From Rhizobacter sp. (GTDB taxonomy: Bacteria; Pseudomonadota; Gammaproteobacteria; Burkholderiales; Burkholderiaceae_C), in the NCBI GenBank assembly GCA_025359585.1, contig JANYFX010000728.1, forward strand, positions 1 to 28,112: 28,112 nt of DNA, given 5' to 3'. The notes beneath the pieces were generated by a model that saw nothing but the letters and a program-made list of their open reading frames with translations, searched no databases and was not told the origin of the DNA. Numbering within the stretch: position 1 is the first letter of the stretch; each line of letters begins with the position of its first letter. The position numbers and the translations under genes were made by a program. Shown piece after piece: positions 1-7,696 of this stretch.

Positions 1-248
1 CCGGGCACCGCCACCACCTGCCAGCCGGTGTGTTTCATCAGCACGTCGGACAGGCGCCGGAAGTCGGGGATCTGCTCGGCACTCATCGGCAGCGCGTGCA
101 TGCCCTGCACGAACTCGTCGCAGGCGCGGCCGGGCAACAGCCGCGTCTGGCGCTCGAACAGCGTTTTCCAGACGGCGTGCTCACCGGCGGTGTAGCTCTC
201 CCAGCCCTGATCGATGGTCCAGTCCGCGTTGGTCTGTGGCGCTGCCAT
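1..248 (-). CDS. phhA: Phenylalanine 4-monooxygenase, N-terminal part (cut by window edge)
   Basis: Cytoplasmic pterin- and iron-dependent enzyme that hydroxylates phenylalanine to tyrosine, the first step of phenylalanine breakdown. The minus-strand reading from 248 gives about 82 residues with the hallmark bacterial N-terminus: an ATG, a short lead, then WESYTAGEHAVWKTLFERQ, LLPGRACDEFVQG, IPDFRRLSDVL and TGWQVVAVPG. These match the substrate-entry region of PhhA-type enzymes. The catalytic domain with the iron-binding His-His-Glu lies beyond the left edge. The start is supported by an AAGAAGG ribosome site 7-9 bases upstream. The gene is divergent from the MarC-family gene, with about 100 bp between them. 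The family call is secure; completeness cannot be judged. Confidence 0.92.
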   Translation of the reverse strand, partial: MAAPQTNADWTIDQGWESYTAGEHAVWKTLFERQTRLLPGRACDEFVQGMHALPMSAEQIPDFRRLSDVLMKHTGWQVVAVP

Positions 249-350
249 GGTGAAACCTTCTTTATCGAAACGACCCGCCATTGTGTTTCAGGGCCGGCCG
301 CGCAACGCACGTACCATCGCCGGCACGCTCCGCCACCACCACACCGCCCC

Positions 351-950
351 ATGGATCACAGCTTTCTCTCCGCCGTCATCCTGCTGCTGCTGGTGCTCGA
401 CCCGCTCGGCAGCCTGCCGGTGTTCATCCCGATCATGCGCGACGTGCCGCCCGAACGGCGCACGCTGGTCGCGGTGCGCGAGGTGCTGATCGCCTTCGCC
501 GTGCTGTTCGCGTTCATGTTCTTCGGCGACGCTTTCCTGCGCGTGATGCGCCTGTCGGAGCGCTCGCTCGAAGTGGCGGGCGGCGTGATCCTGCTGATGG
601 TCGCGATCCGCATGATCTTCAGCCACGAGGGCGGGGTGTACGGCACACCCGAAGGCAAGGAGCCCTTCATCTTTCCGCTCGCGGTGCCGCTGCTGGCCGG
701 GCCGTCGGCGATGGCCACGGTGCTGCTGCTGGCCTCGCGCCAGCCCGACCGCATCTTGTCGTGGGTGGGCGCGCTGGCCTGCGCGATGTTGGTCTCGGGC
801 GCGGTGCTGCTGTTGTGCGAGCGCATCCGCCGGCTGCTCGGCGACTCGGTGGTCTCGGCGCTGGAAAAGCTGATGGGCCTGGTGCTGACGGCGATCGCGG
901 TCGAAATGATCCTGGCGGGCTTGAAGCAATACTTCATGGCGTCGATGTAG
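351..950 (+). CDS. MarC-family (UPF0056) integral membrane protein
   Basis: A 199-residue inner-membrane protein of the MarC/YhgN family. The protein begins MDHSFLSAVILLLLVLDPLGSLPVF; the LDPLGSLPVF segment is the family signature in the first helix. About six hydrophobic segments follow, with a charged loop near residues 85-105 (FSHEGGVYGTPEGKEPFIFPLAVPLLAGPSA). The loop motif FPLAVPLLAGP is also conserved in the family. Length matches the usual 200-220 residues. The ATG at 351 was chosen over in-frame codons further upstream because the family consensus begins there and the upstream residues are low-complexity and overlap the phhA promoter region. The molecular function of the family is not established; the old link to multiple antibiotic resistance was withdrawn for MarC itself. 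Confidence 0.9.
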   Translation: MDHSFLSAVILLLLVLDPLGSLPVFIPIMRDVPPERRTLVAVREVLIAFAVLFAFMFFGDAFLRVMRLSERSLEVAGGVILLMVAIRMIFSHEGGVYGTPEGKEPFIFPLAVPLLAGPSAMATVLLLASRQPDRILSWVGALACAMLVSGAVLLLCERIRRLLGDSVVSALEKLMGLVLTAIAVEMILAGLKQYFMASM

Positions 951-1196
951 CGGTGAACCGAGGCCGTTCGGTCCTCGGGCTGGCAAGAACATTGCATAGG
1001 CTTGGCGACATGCGGGCGGCGCCCCGCGAACCCTTCTCACAAGGACCGCTCGTTTTGCAAGTCTGGCAAACACTCGCAGCCACGGGCACGGCGCCGAACC
1101 TAAGATCGAGCCGTCAACATGCCGATGGCGGCGCCGTCTTTCGCATGCTCTTCCAGATCAACCTCAACCCAACATTGCCGTGAAAGGCGAACTCCC
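951..1196. other. Intergenic region ahead of the ABC importer operon
   Basis: About 246 bp without a gene. Just after the MarC-family stop there is an imperfect hairpin at 958-978 (CCGAGG-CCG, two-base loop, CGG, one bulged T, CCTCGG). It has no T-run, so it is at best a weak or Rho-assisted terminator. The rest should hold the promoter of the amino-acid importer, but I see no convincing sigma-70 boxes. Confidence 0.4.
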
Positions 1197-1985
1197 ATGA
1201 ACCTGATCAACGCGGCCGTTCGTGGCCTGGTCTCTTCGGTGACTGCCGCCGTGGCCTTGTCGCTCGCGGCGGTGGGCGCGCAGGCGCGCAGCTTCGAAGA
1301 CATCAAGAAAGACGGCAAGATCATCGTCGCCACCGAAGGCCAGTTCGCACCGTTCAACTACTTTCAGGGCGCCAAGCTGAGCGGCTTCGAGGTCGAGGTG
1401 GCCGAAGCGATGGTCGCCAAGATGGGCCTGAAGATCGAGTGGAAGGCGCTCAGCTTCGACGCGCTGCTGGCCGGCCTGCGGCAAGACCGCTGGGACATGG
1501 TGATCGCCTCCCACGGCATCACCGAAGAGCGCGCCAAGGCCGTCACGTTCACCGACCCGCACTACTGCTCGGGCGGCGTGATCATCAGCAAGAGCGACGC
1601 CATCAAGACCGCCGCCGACCTGAACGGCAAGACCGTGGCGGTGCAGACCGGCACGACCTACCTCGACAACGTCAAGAAGCTCGCCGGCGTGAAGGAGATG
1701 AAGAACTTCCCGCAAGACACCGACGCGCGGGCCGCCTTGATCACCGGCCGCGTCGACGCCTGGGTGACCGACCGCTTCGTCGCCAAGACCTCGCTCGCTG
1801 CCAGCCCGAGTGCCGGCATGAAGATGGGCGACTTCCTGTTCGTCGAGCGCATCGCCTCGGCCGTGAGCAAGGGCAACACCTCGCTCGCCGGCGAGGTCAA
1901 CAAGGCGCTCGCGGCGATCCTGGCCGACGGCAGCTACGCCGCGATCTCGAAGAAGTGGTTCGACGAAGACATTCGCTGCAAGTGA
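1197..1985 (+). CDS. Polar amino-acid ABC transporter substrate-binding protein (SBP family 3)
   Basis: Periplasmic binding protein of 262 residues that captures an amino acid and delivers it to the permease-ATPase encoded next to it. A Sec signal peptide covers residues 1-30 (hydrophobic core, cleavage after AQA). The mature protein has the family-3 pattern: an IIVATEGQFAPFNYF strand with the ligand-contacting aromatic residues, GFEVEVAEAM, the conserved WDMVIASHGITEERAKAVTFTDPHY segment, and TVAVQTGTTY at the start of the second lobe. Length is typical. The ATG at 1197 follows an AAAGGCG ribosome site. The substrate class (polar or basic amino acid) comes from the family; the exact ligand is not readable. 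It is first in an operon with the permease, ATPase and outer-membrane channel. Confidence 0.93.
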   Translation: MNLINAAVRGLVSSVTAAVALSLAAVGAQARSFEDIKKDGKIIVATEGQFAPFNYFQGAKLSGFEVEVAEAMVAKMGLKIEWKALSFDALLAGLRQDRWDMVIASHGITEERAKAVTFTDPHYCSGGVIISKSDAIKTAADLNGKTVAVQTGTTYLDNVKKLAGVKEMKNFPQDTDARAALITGRVDAWVTDRFVAKTSLAASPSAGMKMGDFLFVERIASAVSKGNTSLAGEVNKALAAILADGSYAAISKKWFDEDIRCK

Positions 1986-2022
1986 TCTGATCGGCGCCCG
2001 CTGAACACACGAGCCTGAAGCC

Positions 2023-2814
2023 GTGAGTCAACGATCGTTTCATGTGTGGCCCGCGCGTTGGGGCCGCCAGCAGCGCAGCTCGGCCACCATGGCGGCGGCC
2101 GGTGTGGTGCTGGTGTTGATGTTGTGGCTGATGGCGATCCCGATGTCGTGGGCGCCCGAGCCGATCGGCAACAACGCGCAGTATTTCGCCGAAGGCACGC
2201 GTGTGACCGTCGAGCTCACGGCCGTGGCGGCCGTGGCCGGCGTGTTGATCGGTGTGCTCGCGGCGCTGGGCAAGACCTCGCGCTTCCCGCCTTTGCGCTG
2301 GGTGGCCGGTGTCTACATCTGGATCATTCGTGGCACGCCGCTTCTGGTGCAGGTGCTGTTCGTGTACTTCGCGCTGCCGGTGCTGATCCCGGCCCTGCAG
2401 CTCAGCGACTTCGCCTCGGCCTGCGTGGCGCTGAGCCTGAACGTCGGCGCCTACAACGCCGAGGCGATCCGCGCCGGCCTGCTCGCGGTGCCGAAAGGGC
2501 AGGTCGAGGCGGCGCGCTCGCTGGGGCTGTCGCCGTGGTTCACCTTCATCGACGTGACCTTTCCGCAGGCTTTCAAGATCTCGTTGCCACCGCTCGTCAA
2601 CAACATCGTCGCGTTGCTGAAGGATTCTTCGCTCGCCTACGCGATCGGCGTGGTCGAGCTCACCAACGTCGGCAACCGCATTCAGGCCGCGACCTTCCAG
2701 CCGCTGCCGATTTTACTGACCTCGGCGACGATCTACCTGCTGCTGACGACCGTTCTGACGCAGATCTCGAACGCGGTGGAACGCCGCTTCGACGTGGAGG
2801 GCCGGGTCGCATGA
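2023..2814 (+). CDS. Polar amino-acid ABC transporter permease (HisM/GlnP type)
   Basis: Inner-membrane permease of 263 residues; two copies likely pair with the ATPase to move the amino acid inward. It has an N-terminal hydrophobic helix near residues 22-42, then the family hallmark IRGTPLLVQVLFVYFALP. The cytoplasmic EAA coupling loop follows (NAEAIRAGLLAVPKGQVEAARSLG, about residues 145-168), and further helices reach the C-terminus. One permease gene rather than a HisQ/HisM pair implies a homodimer. The start is GTG at 2023, 37 bp after the binding-protein stop. The stop overlaps the ATPase start in an ATGA at 2811-2814, so translation is probably coupled. Confidence 0.93.
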   Translation: MSQRSFHVWPARWGRQQRSSATMAAAGVVLVLMLWLMAIPMSWAPEPIGNNAQYFAEGTRVTVELTAVAAVAGVLIGVLAALGKTSRFPPLRWVAGVYIWIIRGTPLLVQVLFVYFALPVLIPALQLSDFASACVALSLNVGAYNAEAIRAGLLAVPKGQVEAARSLGLSPWFTFIDVTFPQAFKISLPPLVNNIVALLKDSSLAYAIGVVELTNVGNRIQAATFQPLPILLTSATIYLLLTTVLTQISNAVERRFDVEGRVA

Positions 2815-3572
2815 ACGCCGTCGCCGCACCCGAAAAAGCCGGGCCGTTGATCACGGTCGACAACGTCAACAAGCACTTCGGCGCGGCTCATGTGCTGCGC
2901 GACGTGTGCACCCATTTCAACGCTGGCGAAGTGGCCGTGATCATCGGCGCCTCGGGCTCGGGCAAGAGCACCTTGCTGCGCACGCTGAACCGGCTGGAAA
3001 AACACGACAGCGGTCGCATCGTGGTCGACGGCATCGAGGTCTGCGACGACCTGAAAGAGCTCGACGCCTTGCGCAGCGAAGTCGGCATGGTGTTCCAGCA
3101 GTTCAACCTGTTCCCGCACCTGACCGTGCTCGAGAACGTGACGCTTGCGCCGCGCCGCGTGCGCAAGACACCGCGCGAGCAGGCCGACCTGAAGGCAATG
3201 GAGCTGCTCGACCGCGTCGGCCTGAAAGCGCACGCGCACAAGCACCCGTTCGCCTTGTCGGGCGGGCAGCAGCAGCGTGTGGCGATCGCCCGTTCGCTCG
3301 CGATGGCGCCACGCGTGATGCTGTTCGACGAGCCGACCTCGGCGCTCGACCCCGAGATGGTGAAAGAAGTGCTCGACGTGATGAAGCAGCTCGCCGCCAC
3401 CGGCATGACGATGATCGTGGTCACGCACGAGATGGGGTTCGCGCGCGAGGTCAGCGACCGCGTGCTCTTCATCGACCAGGGCCGCGTGGCACAAGACGCA
3501 CCGCCTGAAGAATTTTTCGGTGCCCAGCGCAACGAGCGTATCCGCGCTTTCCTGGGCCAGATCGCCAACTGA
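2811..3572 (+). CDS. Polar amino-acid ABC transporter ATPase (GlnQ/HisP type)
   Basis: Cytoplasmic ATPase of 253 residues powering the importer. All catalytic motifs are intact: Walker A GASGSGKST (46-54), Q-loop in VFQQFNLFPHLT (about 95-104), ABC signature LSGGQQQR (149-156), Walker B VMLFDEP (169-175), D-loop SALD and the switch histidine in VVTHEM (His206). The sequence TVLENVTLAPRRV following the Q-loop is typical of polar amino-acid ATPases. An N-terminal extension of about 12 residues precedes the first strand. The start overlaps the permease stop by 4 bp. The stop lies 28 bp ahead of the porin gene, so all four genes probably share a transcript. Confidence 0.96.
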   Translation: MNAVAAPEKAGPLITVDNVNKHFGAAHVLRDVCTHFNAGEVAVIIGASGSGKSTLLRTLNRLEKHDSGRIVVDGIEVCDDLKELDALRSEVGMVFQQFNLFPHLTVLENVTLAPRRVRKTPREQADLKAMELLDRVGLKAHAHKHPFALSGGQQQRVAIARSLAMAPRVMLFDEPTSALDPEMVKEVLDVMKQLAATGMTMIVVTHEMGFAREVSDRVLFIDQGRVAQDAPPEEFFGAQRNERIRAFLGQIAN

Positions 3573-3600
3573 ATTTGACGCACACCACAAGGAGAAAGCC

Positions 3601-4884
3601 ATGATGTTGAACAAGACCGTGATCGGTGCAGCCGTTGCCGCCGCTTGTCTGGGCGCGCTGCCGGCGCAGGCGCAGACGGCCAAGGACTTCGAAGAGATGC
3701 GCGCCGAGATCAAGCGCCTGCGAGCCGAAGTCGATGCGCTGAAAAAAGCCGCGCCCGCCGCCGCGCCGGCCGCCGACGCCAGCGGCTGGGGCGACCGCAT
3801 CGAGCAGCTCGAGATCAAGAGCAAGGACGCGGTGGTGCTCGGTGACATCGGCGGTGGCTTCCGTTTGCCGGGCTCGGAAACATCAGTGCGCTTTTACGGT
3901 TATGCCGAGGCGCACGCCATCCACGACCTGAAGCAGCCCGGCCCGTCCGACACCTTCACCGACCTGATGTTCCAACCGCTCGACAACTCCGGCGGCCAGA
4001 AGGGCAAGACCAAGTTCACGGCGCAGACCTCGCGCTTCGGCTTCGAGTCGTCCACACCCACGGCGGCCGGCACCTTCAACACCAAGCTCGAGATGGATTT
4101 CTATTCCTATGGCGCCGGCAACCGCAACCGGCTGCGGCTGCGCCACGCTTACGGCGAATATTCGGGCTGGCTGATCGGCCAGACCTGGTCGACCTTCATG
4201 GACGTGGACGACCTGCCCGAAACGGTCGACTTCAACGGTCCGATCGGCGCACCGTTCTCGCGCCGCACGATGGTGCGCTACACCTACGCCGATGCAAAAG
4301 AGGGCTACAAGCTGACCTTCGCCGTCGAAGACCCCGAAGACCAATTCGGCGGCGGCAGTGCCAACGAAAAGCTGCCGCAGCTGGTGGCGCGTGTAGACAA
4401 GAGCTTCGACTGGGGCGCCCTCAACGCGCGCGTGCTGGTGCACGAGAAGCGCTCGTTCGCCGAGGCCAAGCGGGGTTACGGCGTGGGCATCGGTGGCAGC
4501 TACAAGATCACCGACAAGGACCTGCTGATGGGCCAGTACACCCGTGTCGATGGCGACATCGACCAGCTCTACGGCTCCAACGGCTACGCGATCGACGCGA
4601 CCACCGGCGCGATCACCTTCGACAAGAACCAGGGCCTCGTGATCGGCTATGCCAAGACCTTCAGCGACCAGTTGCGTGGCACCGTCTCCTACGGCATGAA
4701 CCGCGGCAAGACGGCGCAGGCGGTCGACAACCGCACGCTCAAGCAGGTGTTCCTCAACGTCATCTACTCGCCGATCAAGAACGTGGAACTCGGCGCCGAG
4801 TACATCTGGGGCGAGCGCAAGACCTTCACGCCCGAGACCGGCACGATGTCGCGCTTCGACCTGATGGGGCGCTACAGCTTCTGA
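3601..4884 (+). CDS. DcaP-family trimeric outer-membrane channel
   Basis: An outer-membrane beta-barrel of 427 residues. It has a signal peptide (cleavage near residue 24, AQAQ). A short coiled coil follows (FEEMRAEIKRLRAEVDALKKA, about residues 30-51), then an Ala/Pro linker and the barrel. The N-terminal periplasmic helix followed by VRFYGYAEAHAIHD is characteristic of DcaP proteins rather than classical porins. Further family features are TSRFGFESSTPT, RLRLRHAYGEY, GWLIGQTWSTF and VDFNGPIGAPF. The chain ends in YSF, a normal C-terminal aromatic for barrel assembly. DcaP proteins are known to pass small anionic compounds such as dicarboxylates. The AAGGAG ribosome site precedes tandem ATG codons at 3601 and 3604. 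Position behind the ABC genes suggests it supplies that importer; this is inference. Confidence 0.86.
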   Translation: MMLNKTVIGAAVAAACLGALPAQAQTAKDFEEMRAEIKRLRAEVDALKKAAPAAAPAADASGWGDRIEQLEIKSKDAVVLGDIGGGFRLPGSETSVRFYGYAEAHAIHDLKQPGPSDTFTDLMFQPLDNSGGQKGKTKFTAQTSRFGFESSTPTAAGTFNTKLEMDFYSYGAGNRNRLRLRHAYGEYSGWLIGQTWSTFMDVDDLPETVDFNGPIGAPFSRRTMVRYTYADAKEGYKLTFAVEDPEDQFGGGSANEKLPQLVARVDKSFDWGALNARVLVHEKRSFAEAKRGYGVGIGGSYKITDKDLLMGQYTRVDGDIDQLYGSNGYAIDATTGAITFDKNQGLVIGYAKTFSDQLRGTVSYGMNRGKTAQAVDNRTLKQVFLNVIYSPIKNVELGAEYIWGERKTFTPETGTMSRFDLMGRYSF

Positions 4885-4908
4885 TCGCCCTGGCGGCCGC
4901 CGGCGTGG

Positions 4909-5901
4909 TCAGTCGATCACGAGGCGGCTGTTCGCCCTTGAAAGGGCTTGGCCGCAGGCCTCGCAGCTCACCTGCAGTTGCAAAGGCTGCCCGCAGGGGC
5001 GGTGCACAAAGGTCACCGGCGAGCGGTAACGCTCGCGCAGCCAGGTGTCGGCCCAGGCCTGGATCGCCAGCAGGATCGGGTGCAGGTCGATGCCTTTGTC
5101 GGTGAGCGCGTAGGCGCCCTTGCCAAAGCGGTCGGCGTCGGTGGTGGGCCGCAGGATGCCCAACGCGGTCAAGCGCGCGAGCCGGTCCGCGAGGATGTTG
5201 GTCGAGATGCCCAGGTGCGCCTCGAAGCCGTTGAAGTTGCGCACCCGCGTGAACAGGCACATCACGAGTTCGATGCCCCACTTGTCGCCGAACACGTCGA
5301 TGGCGTGAGCCAGCGGTACCGGGGCGCCCAGGCCACGCTTGGTCGTGCTCAGGGTCGAGCGGCGGTACGAGGTGGCCTTGGTCGGCATGGCTTCGATCTC
5401 GCGCTGGCTCACCGTCAGCTTGATGTCGCGCGCCAACAGCAGAGCGTTGCACGCAGCGCAATGTGGCAGCGGCCGCGCTGCCGTTGCGCCACACGCCAGG
5501 TGCTCGATGCGCAGGCCCGCGGCGTCGGCCGAGGGGTGCCAGGTGTGCTCCCAGCGCGCCATGGTCGCGAACACGTCGAACAGGGCCAGCCCCATGTGGC
5601 TCAGGTGGTACTCGTGGCGCAGGGGCCGGCGCGAGTAGGCCAGGCGCACGATGATTTCCTGCTCTTCGAGCATGGTGAGACGGCTCGTGAGCAGGCGGCT
5701 CGCCATGCCGCCACGCTCGCTGAACTCGTTGAAGCGGTGCACACCGGCTTGCGCGAGCAGCAGTGTCAGCAGCGACCAGCGGTCGCACAGCACGTTGGCC
5801 GCCTGGCGCACCGCGATCAATACGGCGTTGACGGTGACGGCGTCGATCGCCGGTGGGAGTTCGGGGGCGGCCACGATGGGCACGCTGGAAACGCTGGGCA
5901 T
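4909..5901 (-). CDS. Transcriptional regulator with two tandem HxlR-type winged-helix modules
   Basis: A 330-residue cytoplasmic DNA-binding protein. Ordinary HxlR regulators are 100-160 residues and act as homodimers; here two modules sit in one chain. Module 1 (about 28-155) and module 2 (about 197-320) align by eye: VLCDRWSLLTLLL with VFGDKWGIELVMC, SRLLTSRLTMLEEQEII with TNILADRLARLTALGIL, and YHLSHMGLALFDV with YALTDKGIDLHPI. Each ends in a cysteine motif, Cys137/148/151 and Cys303/313/316, which may hold zinc. The start at 5901 (MPSVSS) is chosen because the homology begins soon after. An ATG at 5961 is possible; neither has a good ribosome site. It is divergent from the Rieske gene and probably controls that cluster. 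Effector unknown. Confidence 0.85.
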   Translation of the reverse strand: MPSVSSVPIVAAPELPPAIDAVTVNAVLIAVRQAANVLCDRWSLLTLLLAQAGVHRFNEFSERGGMASRLLTSRLTMLEEQEIIVRLAYSRRPLRHEYHLSHMGLALFDVFATMARWEHTWHPSADAAGLRIEHLACGATAARPLPHCAACNALLLARDIKLTVSQREIEAMPTKATSYRRSTLSTTKRGLGAPVPLAHAIDVFGDKWGIELVMCLFTRVRNFNGFEAHLGISTNILADRLARLTALGILRPTTDADRFGKGAYALTDKGIDLHPILLAIQAWADTWLRERYRSPVTFVHRPCGQPLQLQVSCEACGQALSRANSRLVID

Positions 5902-6185
5902 GCGTTCGAGTCTAGCCCGCGCTGAGCCGGGCTCTTTGAGGTTGATCCACAAGACTTGCATACCGAGAGTATTCGTATTGTGGGTGTGGCATCCGGAGAA
6001 AGAAGTTGGGTCGGTGTACCGGCTTTCATAGCTAAGCCGATTCATTAAGTGTAAACACCGAGCCGATTCGTCTCCAATGTGACTTTCACAGTGCATGTCA
6101 CTGAATTAGTCTTCGGTATCGGTTGGGATCACCGGCAACGACAGAAGTGCCAGTCCCGCCCAGCAGCGACATTCAGGAGACAGGC
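5902..6185. promoter_or_regulatory. Divergent control region between the HxlR regulator and the Rieske cluster
   Basis: A 284-bp spacer that is visibly richer in A and T than its neighbours. It holds a 9-bp direct repeat AGCCGATTC at 6035-6043 and 6061-6069 (26 bp start to start, so on one helical face within about half a turn). Between the copies is the dyad GTGT-AA-ACAC (6050-6059). Further right are overlapping dyads CAGTG-N5-CACTG (6089-6103) and GTGAC-N13-GTCAC (6079-6101). These are reasonable operator candidates for the divergent regulator. I do not find clear sigma-70 boxes on either strand. The Rieske start has an AGGAGA ribosome site at about 6175-6180. Confidence 0.5.
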
Positions 6186-7553
6186 ATGAGCATCGAATCC
6201 GTCATCCAGTTCCGGCGTGGCCCGAGCGTCCAGCAAATCTTCGACGGCGACAAGAACCCGCCGCCGGCCATTCTGCGAATGGAATCGCCGCGCGACATGG
6301 GCCGCGAGGATGTGTCGCTCGATCGTTACTACACCCGCGAATGGCACGAGCGCGAGGTCGAGACGGTGTGGCGCAAGACCTGGCAGATGGCGTGCCGCCT
6401 CGAAGACATTCCCGAGGTCGGCGACTCCGAGGTCTACGAGATCGTGCACGACTCGCTGATCGTCGTGCGCACCGGCACCGGCCCGGGCGACATTCGCGCC
6501 TACGTCAATTCCTGCCTGCACCGCGGCACGATCCTGCGCACCGAGTGTGGCAACCTGCGCCACATCAAGTGCCCCGTGCACGGCATGACCTGGGACCTCA
6601 ACGGCAAGCTCGCCGGCCTGCCCTGCGCCTGGGACTTTCCGCAGATCGAGCGCGAGAAGTTCTGCCTGCCCGAAGCGCAGGTCGGCGTCTGGGCCGGCTT
6701 CGTCTTCATCAACTTCGACCCGCTGTGCGAGCCGTTGGAAACCTACCTTGAGTGCCTGCCCGAGCACTTCAAGAACTTCGGTCTTGAAAACCGCTACAAG
6801 GCCGTGCACGGCGGCAAGGTCCTGCCCTGCAACTGGAAGCTGGCGCAAGAAGCCTTCATGGAAGGCTTTCACATCGCCGCCACGCACCCGCAGTCGGTCG
6901 AGTACACGGCAGACACCAACACGCAATACGACGTGTTCGACGGCCGCCATGTCAACCGCTTCGTCATGCCCGAAGGCGTGGCGAGCCCGGCGCTCGGCAA
7001 CTACCCGCAGCAAAAAATCGTCGACGCGATGCAACGTGACATCGCCTTCTACGCCAACCGCGAAATCACGGTCGGCGAAGGCGAAAACGCGCGCGAGAAG
7101 ATCGCCGACCATGCGCGTGCGCGCTTCTCCAAATCGACCGGGCGTGACTTCTCCAAGCTCTCGACCAGCGAAGCGATCGACCTGATCCAGTACCAGCTGT
7201 TCCCCAACCTCGGCCCGTGGGCCGGCATGGCCACCCCGCTGGTCTACCGCTTTCGCCCGAACGGCGACAACCCGGAGGAATGCATCATGGAAATCATGAT
7301 GCTGTTCGCCAAGGCCGAAGACGGCACCCACCCGCCGGTGGGCAAGGCGACCATCGTGGGCGTGAACGACTCCTGGCACCTGGTGCCGGGCATGGGCTCG
7401 GCCGCCGACGTGACCGACCAGGACACCGAGAACCTGAAGCGCATTCAGCGTGGCATTCGTGCTTCGAAGAAGCCGGGCGCCACGATGAGCGTCTACCAGG
7501 AAAGCCGCATCCGGCACTTCCACAAGACGCTCGAAGAGTACATGGCGAAGTAG
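6186..7553 (+). CDS. Rieske non-heme iron oxygenase, alpha (terminal oxygenase) subunit
   Basis: A 455-residue terminal oxygenase that hydroxylates or demethylates an organic substrate using O2 and electrons from a separate ferredoxin or reductase. The Rieske [2Fe-2S] site is intact: Cys110-x-His112 (SCLHRG) and Cys129-x2-His132 (CPVHG). The catalytic domain carries NWKLAQEAFMEGFHIAATHPQ with iron ligands His229 and His234. The residue that bridges to the Rieske centre, Asp in naphthalene dioxygenase, is Glu226 here. The third (Asp) ligand should lie near the C-terminus but I did not pin it down. Length is normal. The ATG at 6186 follows CAGGAGACAGGC. No ferredoxin, reductase or classical beta subunit is nearby. 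First gene of the plus-strand cluster; the substrate is unknown. Confidence 0.92.
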   Translation: MSIESVIQFRRGPSVQQIFDGDKNPPPAILRMESPRDMGREDVSLDRYYTREWHEREVETVWRKTWQMACRLEDIPEVGDSEVYEIVHDSLIVVRTGTGPGDIRAYVNSCLHRGTILRTECGNLRHIKCPVHGMTWDLNGKLAGLPCAWDFPQIEREKFCLPEAQVGVWAGFVFINFDPLCEPLETYLECLPEHFKNFGLENRYKAVHGGKVLPCNWKLAQEAFMEGFHIAATHPQSVEYTADTNTQYDVFDGRHVNRFVMPEGVASPALGNYPQQKIVDAMQRDIAFYANREITVGEGENAREKIADHARARFSKSTGRDFSKLSTSEAIDLIQYQLFPNLGPWAGMATPLVYRFRPNGDNPEECIMEIMMLFAKAEDGTHPPVGKATIVGVNDSWHLVPGMGSAADVTDQDTENLKRIQRGIRASKKPGATMSVYQESRIRHFHKTLEEYMAK

Positions 7554-7696
7554 CCGAGGCGTGGTGTTGCGGCGCGTTGTTGCGACCCCGCGCCGCGCAC
7601 TGCGAAACGCTTCGATCCGCCGCCACGCTGCACACCCGCGACGGCCCTGTTCCCCCGCGCTGCTGAAGCGCCCCGGTGTGCACAAGGAGACCCCCG

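Noticed and set aside
281..1183. Long plus-strand frame across the MarC-family gene
   Set aside because: Arg/Ala/Gly-rich shadow frame overlapping a gene with a clear family signature; no ribosome site and no recognisable domain.
4892..4901. Palindrome GGCGGCCGCC between convergent genes as a terminator
   Set aside because: Short GC-only palindrome with no loop and no T-run; such sequences arise easily in high-GC DNA.
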